From: Macrotrachela quadricornifera
Lineage: Eukaryota; Rotifera; Eurotatoria; Philodinida; Philodinidae
Length of the DNA: 64,000 bases
Assembly (NCBI GenBank): GCA_022393335.1
Contig: JAJEKB010021090.1
Coordinates: 1,202,175-1,266,174, forward strand
Direction: 5' to 3'
Shown in pieces: positions 53,895 through 64,000 of this stretch. Made by a program: the position numbers and the translations under genes. The notes beneath the pieces are model-generated. The model worked only from the letters and a program-made list of their open reading frames with translations. It did not search any database and was not told the DNA's origin. Positions within the stretch are counted from its first letter, which is position 1, and each line of letters starts with the position of its first letter.

Positions 53895-56695
53895 CTTTGA
53901 TTGAGAATCGTTGTATTCTATGATTTGAAGAATCCGCAACAAAAAGATTACCATGCCGATCGACAGATAAACCCATGGGTTTGTTCAATTGATGTGCACC
54001 ATTTCCAAGAGCTGTTCCACCTACAATCACGGTAGGACTGATCTCCATGCTCCAACGCACTATACGATGATGATTTAAATCAACAACATAAACATTCTGG
54101 AGTGAATCCACAAACAATCCTCGTGGATGGTCCAGTTGTAGCTTGTCATCTCCTCGAGCACCCGCACCAGCTACAGGAATACCTTGTTTAGCACCTTTCT
54201 TCCATTTCATTACACGATTATTGAGTTTGTCCGCAACATACACAGTTTGTTCTTGATCAACAAATAAGTAGGTTGGCTGATTGAGTTGATCATTTGCTGA
54301 TCCTGATCCATTTCCACCAGCGATGATTTCATAATTTTCATTAAAATTGTTTCCTTCCATTTTATAACGTCTAACTTCATGCTTTTTCCAATCAGTGATA
54401 TAGAGAAAATCATCATCGTCCATCGCTAGTCCGCAGCAATCAATATCTTCAATGATCATTTCTTGTTCATGGCGATTGTGTCGAGCCCATCTTATCATTC
54501 GTCTATTTGTCATATCGCAAATGAGAAGACAATTTGTTTTTTTCTCGATGATAATATCGGATGGATGATTTAATTGATTTGGTGCATTTCCTTCTCCATT
54601 TCCACCAACCACTAGATGACCCCGCGCAGCACCAGGTTTCCATTCAACAATTCGATGATTAAAAAAATCAGCAATAAGAATGCTTCCATCATCATCAATG
54701 CAAAAGCTGGTGCATTTATTGAGTTTATCGAGATCATCACCTGATGTACAACATCCAGCTACTGTAACTCCATTACGAGCCCAGCTAGCAAGCTTTGGAA
54801 TGGTAATAGGTTCTGAAATGAAGGAGAAAGTTTTTTTTCAAGCCAAGAATAATGAATTAGTCTTTTAAATGTATCAAAATTCACATAGAGACCGTGACTA
54901 GCATGTCAATATATCGATATTACTTTGCGACTCGAATGATGAAATGCTAAAGATATACTTAGAATAGTTTTCAATTAAAACTGATACAATGATGTCAAAT
55001 GGTCAAAACTAAGGCCATAGAGTGCATCTCGATATGTGACTGTAGAGTTACGGATTCATGTACAGAATCATGATCAGTACTCATACTCTCGATTTAGTTT
55101 TAGATACCGTTTAGTAAAGTGTTTTTCCTGATTAAATATCATATTCTTTAAGATGCTCCCCTCAAACACAATACACAGACGATATATTTACCGGACAATT
55201 TTCTGGAATTTTTAATGTAAATTTTATTACTTGACGGTCTTGAGTATTTCAATTCGAGTAATTTTCGATAGTAGTCCAGACTCCCCATGTAATCTTTTCT
55301 GTGCGATGTCAATAAAGCAAGTTCCTCATATAAGATCATACGTAAAGAATCGTCATGTGACAGGTGATCTAATAGATATTCAAAGTAATGTTGAGCTGAC
55401 TCGAATTCTCCCATTGTTCGTAGTATATTTCCTAGCGTTCTCAGGTTTATTTCTTCATTAATGAAATGCTGCTTTATATATTTCATAATGTCCATTAAGT
55501 GATGTTCATCATCATTGCACAAAGTCATATTAATGATCCAATGTGGATCAGTTTCGCTACGGTAAACACTATTTAAACGAAAAATTGAACGAAACGTAAA
55601 CAGTGTTTCTAATTCTTCTGGATGTTCACTTAATTGACTGATATCAGCAAATGGTTTGCTTGTCACAATGTTCGGATCGGCATCGATTTCGAACAAAACT
55701 GGTTCGAGATTCGCTTTCCTTCGATCATTAATAAAGGAAAGGGCACGTTCCCTATCGGTACTTGTTGAGAAAAATGATTTGGTTGAAATAATCTTATTGC
55801 GACATCGTTTTAAAAGGTCCAATTCACTTTTCGACATAAACTGTCCTCGATAAACTTTGACGCGATTTCGAGTTTGATATTGTTTCAATTGATTTTGAAT
55901 ATCCGAAATATATCTACGAAATAAGAAGATCATATAAATACGTTCGTTCCGTAAAGCTGAATTAAGCATATCATAAAAAAATGTTTGTTTTGTATACCAT
56001 TTGAAAACTCGATCAGACGAATAGGACTGTTGAAACTCGCCAATATGCTGCAAAATTACTTTGTCATCGCTGTATACTTGTTTACAACGATTAATCAGTT
56101 CGATATGTTCTTGTTTGATCGGTTTTAATTGTAGAAGACAATCCATGAACATTTCAAAAAACACAAATTTACCATATAAACCACTTGTTGATTGGTCTAG
56201 ATTCGTAATAAAATCATCTATCGATGATTTCTTGTCTATTTTTGGATTTAAACTATCGTGTTTTATTCGGTATATAAGCTCTTTTGAATTATTTAGAACA
56301 GCTTTTATCTATGAACATAAGATCATTCGAAACATTGATTATTGTTTAAGAAAAATTTGTTTTTACTTTTGAATATTTCTCAGTCCATGCTTTGTTACCT
56401 TCGACATTATGACAAAACACATAAATTGAAATAATTTGTGGAAGTTTATGAATGTGAGGAACAACTTGTCTTCCCATTCCACCATTAACAATCAGTATTA
56501 GTTTATTTTTTCCGATTGTTCTTGAATAAATTTTTGACATTTATGAATGTCGTGAAATGTTTTCAGGTTATTATTGAAATAATTTATTTTTTGTATGATT
56601 TCTTGATTTTCATCACTATCGATATTATCATCCATCCATATAATGGTAGGACTCTTTTCATCGAAAGTATCGGTTTTTGTATGATCATCATCCAT
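53895..56695 (-). CDS. ADP-ribosyltransferase-TPR-NHL protein, one frameshift
   Basis: Start ATG at 56693-56695. Exons 56367-56695, 55192-56308 and 53895-54812 join with matching phases; introns are 58 and 379 bp. Domains: an N-terminal segment of about 110 residues (PTIIWMDDNID, KLILIVNGGMGRQVVPHIHKLPQIISIYVFC), then an Arg-type mono-ADP-ribosyltransferase fold: KVYRGQFMS (NAD-contacting Arg), SFFSTSTDRERA (STS) and EELETLF (ExE-type Glu). TPR-like helices follow (LGNILRTMGEFESAQHYFEYLL, YMGSLDYYRKLLELK), then six NHL units. It would transfer ADP-ribose to protein arginines, with TPR and NHL as partner-binding parts (inference). Exon 1 lacks one base in an A run (56506-56511): adding one restores both frame and exon phase, so this is a real mutation or an assembly error. 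The 3' exon is missing. Confidence 0.72.
56309..56366 (-). other. 58-bp intron of the ADP-ribosyltransferase gene
   Basis: AAAAGTAAAAAC donor at 56366 and TTATGTTCATAG acceptor at 56309 on the minus strand. It separates an open exon ending WTEKYSK from one starting IKAVLNNSKEL. The size is typical for this genome. Confidence 0.7.
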
Positions 56696-57842
56696 AGAGA
56701 GAGAGAGTTAAGAATATAATGTTTCTCGATCGAGTTGAATAAAATAGACGATTCGTTGAAATCCTAAAACAAATATTAAATAAATTCTAGTTCATTTATT
56801 TGGAAAGAATAATTTTCAAAAGTCAAAACGATAAGAGTCATTTTCTTCTTTGTTTATCACTAGATTAATATTAATTTCATACACTACGAAAAAATTTCTA
56901 GGTTTATATGCTTGTTGTTTAAATTAAACAGGTAAATGATGATGAGAAGTATTTATGAAGGATCAAAAATAATTCTTGTTGATATTTTAGCAATTAGTAT
57001 GAATAGCTTAGAATCAGGTTTCCCTTCTGGACATTTGAATGCGTTTTTCTGAACTTTTGTCTATTTCGATGCTCTACTCATATAAACAACTTGCGGACCT
57101 CACAATCATATTAGACTAGGGTGAAATTTCAAGACTGCGTGACCTTGTTGTTTGGCCTGACTGTCACAGAAGAGACATTTGGAGAGGCGGCGCGATCTGA
57201 AGACATGGTTTGGTTGGACTGGAATACTCTCGACAGTTTATTTAAATTGCTAGTCATAGTCGTGTTCGGAATCAATTGTAATATGGAAGCAAAGATTAAA
57301 ATCTCTAATTGACTAAGGAAAAATAGCAGGTCATGCTTACGAATTACTCCGGCTTATACTCGAAACACTTACGAAGTTCTCTTTAGCTTTCACTAGTAGT
57401 GCAGCAAGTTGTATGAATTGTAAATAGCATCAATGAAAATAATAGAAAATGGTAGGTTGCTGATTGATTCTTTTTTCTCTCGTTTTTTTCACCGAAAGTC
57501 AATATACGTTTGTGTGTTTTGTTTCGAGCAAAGGCTTTTTTGCACACACACACCGATGCAATCGACAATCAACGCATAAAGAACATTTTTGGTAGCAATC
57601 AGAAAGTTTCTTTTCTTCTTTAAGAGCAGACACGAAGACATACATTTCAAAGAATTCTGTAGAAACAATGCACTTTCTACCTCAAAAATACCAGCACATC
57701 AATATTTGACTTTATTGTACGTTGCATTTGTGACAATTAAATATATAAGCCGAACAACCAAACGACAATGATTCTTAATTCGACCAAGGTTTCAAGTGGA
57801 TTGATTGCATCAAAATCTTGATACACTCTCGTCTTACGAATG
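56696..57842. other. Intergenic stretch, nothing recognised
   Basis: Upstream of the ADP-ribosyltransferase start, with a short GA run at 56697-56707 directly before the ATG. Small frames at 57121 and 57383 are not convincing. Confidence 0.4.
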
Positions 57843-58146
57843 AGGTACCCGAAGTGGTTAAGACCTTTTCAGCTGATATTTTGCCCATGAATAGGACCTG
57901 ATAAGCCCCGAAAAAGTCTGTAAGAAGAAGGGTCTACAGGCCTTTTTTTTCGAGTTACGATCATTCCACTAAAATTTTCACTTATGAAAAGAGATTCATG
58001 GAAAAATCAAATTATAGAAGTTCTATCTAAAGTTTTGCCCACATGTAGATTGTATGAGCCTTATCCTTATAGGCTTTTTCGAGGCTTATCAGGTCCTATT
58101 TATGAGCAAAATATCAGCTGAAAAGCTTTTAACCACTTCGAGTACC
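57843..58146. mobile_element. 304-bp foldback element
   Basis: The left arm GGTACCCGAAGTGGTTAAGA and the right arm ending AACCACTTCGAGTACC pair, extending through TTTCAGCTGATATTTTGCCCATGA / TATGAGCAAAATATCAGCTGAAAA. Arms are about 110 bp with mismatches. The CAGCTGATATTTT motif recalls the 52.7-kb foldback element. Confidence 0.75.
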
Positions 58147-59045
58147 ACCATCATCAGACATATATGTTTCACCTTTCATTTTACAATCATAAAATTCTCC
58201 TAGATAGAAAAAGTTAGTTTTATTTGTCTTTCCGAGAACTGTTTGTATAACTTCAACTTAAAATATTGAAGAAGTTTTCTGTTTCATTGATGAAACACAA
58301 ATTTTAAACCTTGGACCATATGATTTTTTGTTATTCGATCTGAACAAAGTAGCTCACAATCATTGTATCGTACTGTAATCAAAATCATGAATTTGATGAA
58401 CAAAATTGACTAGAATGAATGCAGTTTTCCATAAATAATCAGGGTAACTATGTTGAACATTTTTGATGAAATAAAACCTAACTTAACTTGCTTCTGTATT
58501 TTATTTCCTGAAAATCTCCATACTTTTGTTATTCCACAGGTACCATGTAATAGATCATACACCGTTTTACTCTATCAATCCGTGATAATTTTTCTTCACT
58601 ACATTATTCTTCCCGTTTTTCTACCTTGTAAGTGTAGCTATTTCGCAAATTGTTATACAAAATCATCCAAACCTGCACTGTGTTCACAGCATCAATCTAT
58701 ATATCCTTCATTTCAAGTTTTATTTAACATAAGAATTCATTTTTGTTTTCTTCTGTGTTCAATAGGCACCAGCCATTGGAGATGTGCGTTAGTAAACAAA
58801 TACTCGCATCCATCTGTGACCCACACTGAGCTAAATATAAAACTAATTGGGTCAAACTGAATTCGAAATGAAAATTCTCTGCTCGTTTTAGTTTCTTATT
58901 TGAACCTACTAACCTCTTGTGGTTTAGTTATTCTATATTCCAGAATAAACAATCGTATGAGTATATCTGTATTGATGCAAGATAAGGGAAAAAATGAGTG
59001 ATAAATCGACAAGTAGAAGAGCATGGTTAAAGAAAAGACAATTAG
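58147..59045. other. Intergenic stretch, nothing recognised
   Basis: A 136-codon plus-strand frame at 58450-58860 is Cys/Phe-rich but has no recognisable motif and is probably random. No repeats called. Confidence 0.35.
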
Positions 59046-60702
59046 TTATTTTCTTCTTCGAAGATATAGTTGAATATTATCAACAAGACAGCTGTCTTTT
59101 GTTTCTTGACTTAACTCAAATCGCAGTTCACGTGTTAGCACTGGAATATTTCCCGAATGTGCAATGGTCGACCAAGTAGATGCGTTCATCGTGAAAGATT
59201 GAGCTAAAAATAATGATGATTATTTCTAGAAAAAGTGAACTTATCGAGAAAAAAAAACGTTACCAGTAATTGATAATGTATTCCTAGCTTCTCCATGAAA
59301 TACCTGTGAGGCAACAAAATAACCACTGACACAATTCCCACTCAGAAAATAGTTGTAATTGACTTCGTTGCTGTCAATGAACACTGAAAATTTTCGAAGA
59401 TCAATACTTTGATACATTACAACGACTTTGTCATTTTGATTTGTGAAATTAAAAGTACAATTACCATAGAGCGATTCGATTGATGCAGAAGACACGCTTC
59501 GAGTTGGATAAGATGTATGTTTTTGATCAAATTCATTCCAACTCGAAATCATCTCTGTATGGAATGGAGACAGACACTTAAAAATAAATCCAAGAAAATA
59601 TAATTTTTAAAAAATAACTATTCAAATTTCGAAGACTTACATCTATTTCAGCATCGCCGTTAACTATCAAATTATTTTCATCCATTGACCATGTTCCGTT
59701 AGGAAAGATGATATTAGTCATTTGGATATAACCTAAATCCATTAATCGGAATATGTTCTTACTAAGATAAGCACCTCGTAGGTCAGTATTGATGAATATT
59801 ATACGTAAAGGATATATAAATTGAGCGACTCGAATATTTGATTGTGTTAAATTTGTTCCGTCAAAAATGAGAGTACCACGAATCCAAATATTATGAAAAT
59901 TGCTATGGGATAGATCTGATCCATAAAAACTTATACCACATAAATTCGCATTAGAAAAATCAACATTTATCATTTTAGATCTGTCAAATGCAACGGTGAC
60001 ACTTTCCAAAAAAATTTTATCATCCAAATCCTGGGCACAACTAAAAGTTGATTGGATAAATTTTGCTCCAGTCATTATCGAATCACTAAAATTCGCACCA
60101 TTCCTGAATTCCGAACCAGTAAATGAAGCATTGCTGAGATGAGTTGATGGCAACCATATATTGTTGAAGAGAATCCTTCCAGTTAGTAAACCATCAACAG
60201 AGATATTATCAAAATTTGCACTTAATAGACGTATAGTATGATGAGATGATGTTGGAAGAATATCATTTTCCCAAAGAAACATAAATACAAGTGTTTTTGT
60301 TTTCCAGTCTACCTGTCTTAACATCATTAATGTTTTACTTTGAATATATTTCAATTTGTTTTCTTCACTAGTAAATGAATTGGATTGATTTGATTTGAAG
60401 AGAACATTTGTAATGTCTTCAATGTAACTTTTAAATACGTCTTGATAGTGTAGTTCATCAGCTTGTTTATGTTCAAAATTATATTGACGATCATCAAGTT
60501 CGCGTTCTTGATTCTGTCGTTGATTATCAAGACGATGCTGTAGAAGCGTTATAACGACAGTACCAACACCAATCGATAGGGGAATTAGTGCTCCAACAAC
60601 AAGATTTACCCAAGTCAAACAATCTCTTTCACGTTTTATCTTCGTTTTTGATGATGTCGATGTTGGCAATATTGACCTCTGCCTTTTACGTAGGCGAAAC
60701 AT
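59046..60702 (-). CDS. Membrane-anchored pentapeptide-repeat, lectin-like protein
   Basis: Three exons (59641-60702, 59264-59576, 59046-59203) with introns of 64 and 60 bp join in phase into 510 residues from the ATG at 60700-60702. The N-terminus is basic (RLRKRQRS) and precedes one membrane helix (WVNLVVGALIPLSIGVGTVVITLL, about 31-54). A charged coiled segment follows (RLDNQRQNQERELDDRQYNFEHKQADE). The middle is a pentapeptide-repeat domain (ANFDN, NASFT, GANFS, GAKFI, VDFSNANLCGISFYGSDLSHSNFH; about 160-320). The C-terminal part starts LIVNGDAEID and looks like a carbohydrate-binding beta-sandwich, ending in CLVDNIQLYL. Pentapeptide repeats form a right-handed beta-helix used for binding. 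A surface-binding role is inference. The gene is unbroken. Confidence 0.75.
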
Positions 60703-62139
60703 GACTAGTAAAAACTTCTGTAATAAGAATGTTTTCAGAAAAAGTTATTCTGAGGGTGAGAAAGATTCCGATTGACGTCATGACAATTTACACAGATCAA
60801 ATGTCAGTCAGTGAGCACCAATGAAAAATTTGTGCTACAGTTAGAAAAAAACAAGAAGAAAGCAATGCAAATATTGTTTTTAAAAATTACTGTTAATGTC
60901 AGCGCTTGTTCTTTCATGTTATCTTTGTGTCAATATGGAACGTCACAATACTATCCGTTGCTAGATGCTGAAGTGTGTATAAATGTGTCTTGTCTTAATC
61001 TACACATTCTGGTCGATCATTAGCCCATCGAGCAACTTTTCTTGGGATAATAGATTGTGAATTATTTCAGTCAGTTTTATATTATTATTGTCAAATGAGT
61101 TTCATTAAATGTTTCTCTTATGTGTAAGTTCAGATGTTAACTGCCAATCTTACATGATAGAATATCCTTCATCGACACATCCTCAAATTACCAGTGCAAC
61201 TGAAATTTTTGGAGAATTTCATTTTTCGACAACTTCATGAAAACATGACCTCTAGTGATGTTAATGAACACTATTACTAACGAAAAAAAATTCTACTGAT
61301 AGAATGTTTCTTCGAATATAGTCGAGGAAAACAAGAAAATTCATAATTGTTTTTTGATGGGAATACTCTGCTTGAATAACATAAGTAACGCTTAAACAGG
61401 ACAGATGCATTTAGTACTAAACAATGTTAAGGAAGAATATATCATTATATAAGCGATAGCTCAATCACGATTAAAGCGATAAATGAAATGAAAAATTGAT
61501 GAGATTGCTTTTTTTCTCTCTTTTGATACCTGGATCTCTGGTATGTAAACTATTTGTGATGTGTCACATTGATAATATAAACGAACAACCAAGTAAAAAA
61601 GACTATAAGTGACTTTTCTTGTCCTGTGACATATGAGTAATTTACAATTTCTGTATATGAAAGAAAAAGTTATACAGATTTATACTTTGATGTTGACGAA
61701 ACATGTTCACACGGATTCTAAGTAAGAGTACCTACTTTTATCAACACTGAATATCAGAACGAAGCAATCTAGCAGAAGTTTTCTAAATCTAGATATCAGT
61801 ATTTGATTAGAATGAGCTAAATGGTTGATAGATGTAATCTGAAATATTAGCCTTATATTGCAGCAAAGCCCCTAATGTTGTCCATACACACAAAGAGGAT
61901 AAACTTCCGAAGAAAAGTTTAATACGCTAAATGATCTTCTTTCACCAATTTAGTTTTGGTACTGGTTTCCATGTATTTTTTCTTTTCGCATTGCTGCACT
62001 ATTTCAATTGGATTATTTCTATAAAAGCAGTGCTGGCAGATGATGTATTTGCATCTCCAGTCGTCATAATTTCATGTGATTTGATTAATTCATTTTCGTA
62101 ATGAAATTATTGTAGTAAGAAGCATTCATTAGGGTCTAT
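60703..62139. other. Intergenic stretch, nothing recognised
   Basis: Contains the presumed promoter of the pentapeptide-repeat gene and over 1 kb of AT-rich DNA without recognisable genes or repeats. Confidence 0.4.
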
Positions 62140-62406
62140 TTAAAGACGTTTGTCGATGATATTAGGGAAGAGATTGTCAGTGTAATATTCTTTTTTATTT
62201 CTTCGTAGGAAATTACCTTTATTAAATACGCTAGGGCAATAGTTGCTCATCTCGAAACACCTATAATAGAATTTCCACGAGGGATTCTTCTTATTTGAAA
62301 CAAGGGGATAGGAAGATGCCTTGACCTTATCGGCAGCACAATGAGCAAGACAAGTTTCATTCTTCAGGAAATAACTGCACAATAGTTTATTTGTACAGTC
62401 AAAACG
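62140..62406 (-). CDS. Cys-rich protein fragment, possible 3' exon
   Basis: An open frame of 88 codons after an acceptor-like ccccttttag (62408-62407) to the stop at 62140-62142. Six spaced cysteines (DCTNKLLC, ETCLAHC, YRCFEMSNYC) and a folded-looking composition (NKKNPSWKFYYRC) suggest a disulfide-rich extracellular domain. There is no ATG, so upstream exons are needed and none was found. The family is not recognised; it could be chance. Confidence 0.3.
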   Translation of the reverse strand, partial: RFDCTNKLLCSYFLKNETCLAHCAADKVKASSYPLVSNKKNPSWKFYYRCFEMSNYCPSVFNKGNFLRRNKKEYYTDNLFPNIIDKRL

Positions 62407-62891
62407 CTAAAAAGGGGAATACCAAACAATTCGAAGTATATTCAAATTTCCGAAAAGGAAATTATCGAAATTTTGAAAGTAGCAGTTATTTTGGAAAATA
62501 TATTTCTGAAATTTTCGAAACTTCCAAAAGAACGGAAGACATTTTAGGGACATTTTAGCCCAGTTAAAAAGCCAAGGTAGATTTGGATGAAATCTTCAGC
62601 GAACGTTTGCTATATTCATAGTAGTCATTCCTAAAAATTTCAGCCATATCGGTTAAATTTTTCCTTTACTTCCTCAATCTGATACCTAGCATCAAAAATA
62701 GGCAAAAACAGGCCACAAAATAAACAGTGTAGATGTTCGTTCTTTGCTATTTGGTTCAGACTTGAAGCCATTTTTTTTAAAGTAACTAGCAATCACTAAG
62801 AGCTACTAAATTGCAAAGATAAGAGAATGCAGAAAACCTGCCGTCTTAACAGTATGAAGTTTACAGCGTGTTATATAATGAATATTTGCAG

Positions 62892-63316
62892 CCGTCATTG
62901 AATTGGTCAGTTGATGAATTATGTTCATTATTGACGACACTAACCACGAACTTAAGCGAAACTTCAGCATTACGAAATGAAAATCTCGAGTATCGTCATG
63001 TATGGTTTCAATTCTTTGTTAATTTAATGGATTATAACCTCAATCGATTGACATCATCAACGATAAAAATGAATCCGAATTTTATTGAATTTTGTCGACA
63101 AATTCAAACATCATTATTTATGCGATTATTTCAGCCTTCAATAGAAAATTCATTTGAAATTTTTAAAATTTATGATCAAAAATTGTCAAAAAGATTAGAT
63201 TAAAATTTTATTAGAAATTATCGATCAACAAATTAAAAACCATCATGTACAAGAAAACATACATGAATTATTGAAACACTCTCGTCTATATGCATTTGAT
63301 AACTGGCAAATAGCCT
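62892..63316 (+). pseudogene. Gene fragment cut by a GGATCCTG-rich element
   Basis: A coding segment after an acceptor (aatatttgcag, exon at 62892) reads PSLNWSVDELCSLLTTLTTN, EYRHVWFQFFVNLMDYNLNRL and MRLFQPSIENSFEIFKIYDQKLSKRLD, then stops at 63201-63203. A neighbouring frame continues the same style of sequence (ILLEIIDQQIKNHHVQENIHELLKHSRLYAFDNWQ) to about 63310, which points to a one-base shift near 63200. Protein-like sequence ends abruptly where the GATCCTG repeats begin. It is helical, probably part of a large protein. I cannot name it. Confidence 0.4.
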
Positions 63317-63322
63317 CAAGCT

Positions 63323-64000
63323 TCGATCAAGATCCTGTTCTAAATCCTGGTAATTTCTGTCAACCAGGATTTTCGAGATGAAACAAGATCGTGTTCAGGA
63401 TTTCCTCAAGTTCCTGCTCAGATATATTTCGGAGTAGAAAATTCAGGATTATACAAGAATTTATCTCAGATCCAATGAAAGATCCTGTCAAGATTGTTAG
63501 ATGAGATACTGATTAGATTTTTTTTTCGATTCTTGTCAAGATCAAGGCAGAAATGTTGTATCTAGATCCTGCCAGGAATATGAATCATATTCGATCACGA
63601 TTTTGACAAGAAAATAACAAAATAGTTCAGGATTGAAAGTCAACCAATTCTGTAAAGTTTCATTCACGATCTTGATCGGAACTATTCAAGAATATGTACC
63701 ACTATATCTTTCAAAAAATATTGAAAAGATTTATCAAAGATCTTTACAGGCTTTCATATAGCATTCTTGTCAATGTCTAGTTCCGAACACAGTCCTAAAA
63801 TTATAGAATCATACGCAGGATCCTATTCAGGATTAATTCAAAAGACTATCTGGGTTTTTTCTTCTTTGGTACTACAGGATCTTGTCAAGATTCACTTACG
63901 ATTTCATTCAGGAATCTGACAGGAATCACATCGTGCTCCAATTAAATTGGTATCAAGATCTGAGTCGAATCTTGACCCGGGCTTATGCTGTCAAGACTTA
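63323..64000. mobile_element. GGATCCTG-rich element, runs off the window
   Basis: From GATCAAGATCCTGTTC onward, variants of AGATCCTG, CAGGATT, TCAGGAT and AAGATC recur every 15-40 bp in both orientations up to the window edge. The style is the same as in the element inside the Helitron. Only one end is visible. It interrupts a coding fragment. Confidence 0.6.

Noticed and set aside
49703..54812. One gene with two NHL propellers
   Set aside because: The exon ending at 53895 leaves one base while the exon at 50680 starts in phase 0; direct joining breaks the frame.
58450..58860. 136-codon plus-strand frame
   Set aside because: No recognisable motif, Cys/Phe-rich bias from AT-rich DNA, no splice or neighbour support.
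58994..59179. 61-codon plus-strand frame
   Set aside because: Antisense to the third exon of the pentapeptide-repeat gene, whose phase fits exactly.
1..64000. CRISPR arrays, rRNA genes, telomeric repeat arrays
   Set aside because: No regularly spaced identical repeats, no rRNA-like stretches and no long telomere-type arrays were seen.

Overview
The window looks like an invertebrate nuclear genome, most probably a bdelloid rotifer (Adineta/Rotaria type). It is AT-rich, and its genes have very short introns (47-64 bp where I could place them by phase). The gene families are ones I associate with bdelloids: ADP-ribosyltransferase joined to TPR and NHL repeats, pentapeptide-repeat membrane proteins, and a Cys/Trp-rich exon. 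The mobile DNA is very mixed: mariner, ISL2EU/Harbinger, piggyBac, hAT, Helitron, an RTE (BovB-like) LINE, a Penelope-like retroelement and many foldback elements. The species call is inference; the rest is read from sequence. Two N gaps (40221-40230 and 52039-52438) show a scaffolded assembly.

Layout. 0-10.4 kb: a partial Cys/Trp-rich gene, a 1.9-kb ISL2EU transposon with AT target duplication, a four-exon minus-strand gene for a mucin-like membrane protein (one intron filled by a foldback element), and a HIT-like gene. 11.2-12.9 kb: a complete mariner with an intact transposase. 14.6-25.7 kb: an 11-kb Helitron broken by two later insertions, an antisense 3.4-kb RTE retrotransposon and a 2.4-kb non-coding element crowded with GGATCCTG-type motifs that splits the helicase at its P-loop. 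26.5-31 kb: decayed gene and transposon remains (hAT BED domain, internally deleted piggyBac). 31.5-35 kb: a single-exon gene of unknown family, a Tc1-type MITE and a small two-TM protein. 35.1-40.2 kb: a Penelope-like element with a 976-aa RT/GIY-YIG ORF and inverted terminal repeats that each carry a hammerhead-ribozyme-like core. 41-44 kb: transposon ends, a 465-bp near-perfect palindrome and a Tc1-like relic.

44.7-46.3 kb: a 525-aa protein that recalls a fungal/rotifer family of unknown function. 46.6-48.7 kb: a GGATCC element next to an element with about 500-bp inverted repeats. 49.7-56.7 kb, minus strand: a six-blade NHL propeller exon, and upstream of it a gene whose exons join in phase into an ADP-ribosyltransferase-TPR-NHL protein, with two foldback elements between them. 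59.0-60.7 kb: a three-exon gene for a membrane-anchored pentapeptide-repeat protein with a lectin-like C-terminus. The right edge holds a gene fragment cut by a third copy of the GGATCCTG-rich element.

There is no operon logic. The window reads as accessory, possibly subtelomeric DNA (inference), where host genes are islands among nested mobile elements. The strongest candidates for something undescribed are the GGATCCTG-rich non-coding elements (three loci, one with a tRNA-Met-like sequence inside), the foldback families, and the ribozyme-bearing inverted termini of the Penelope-like element.
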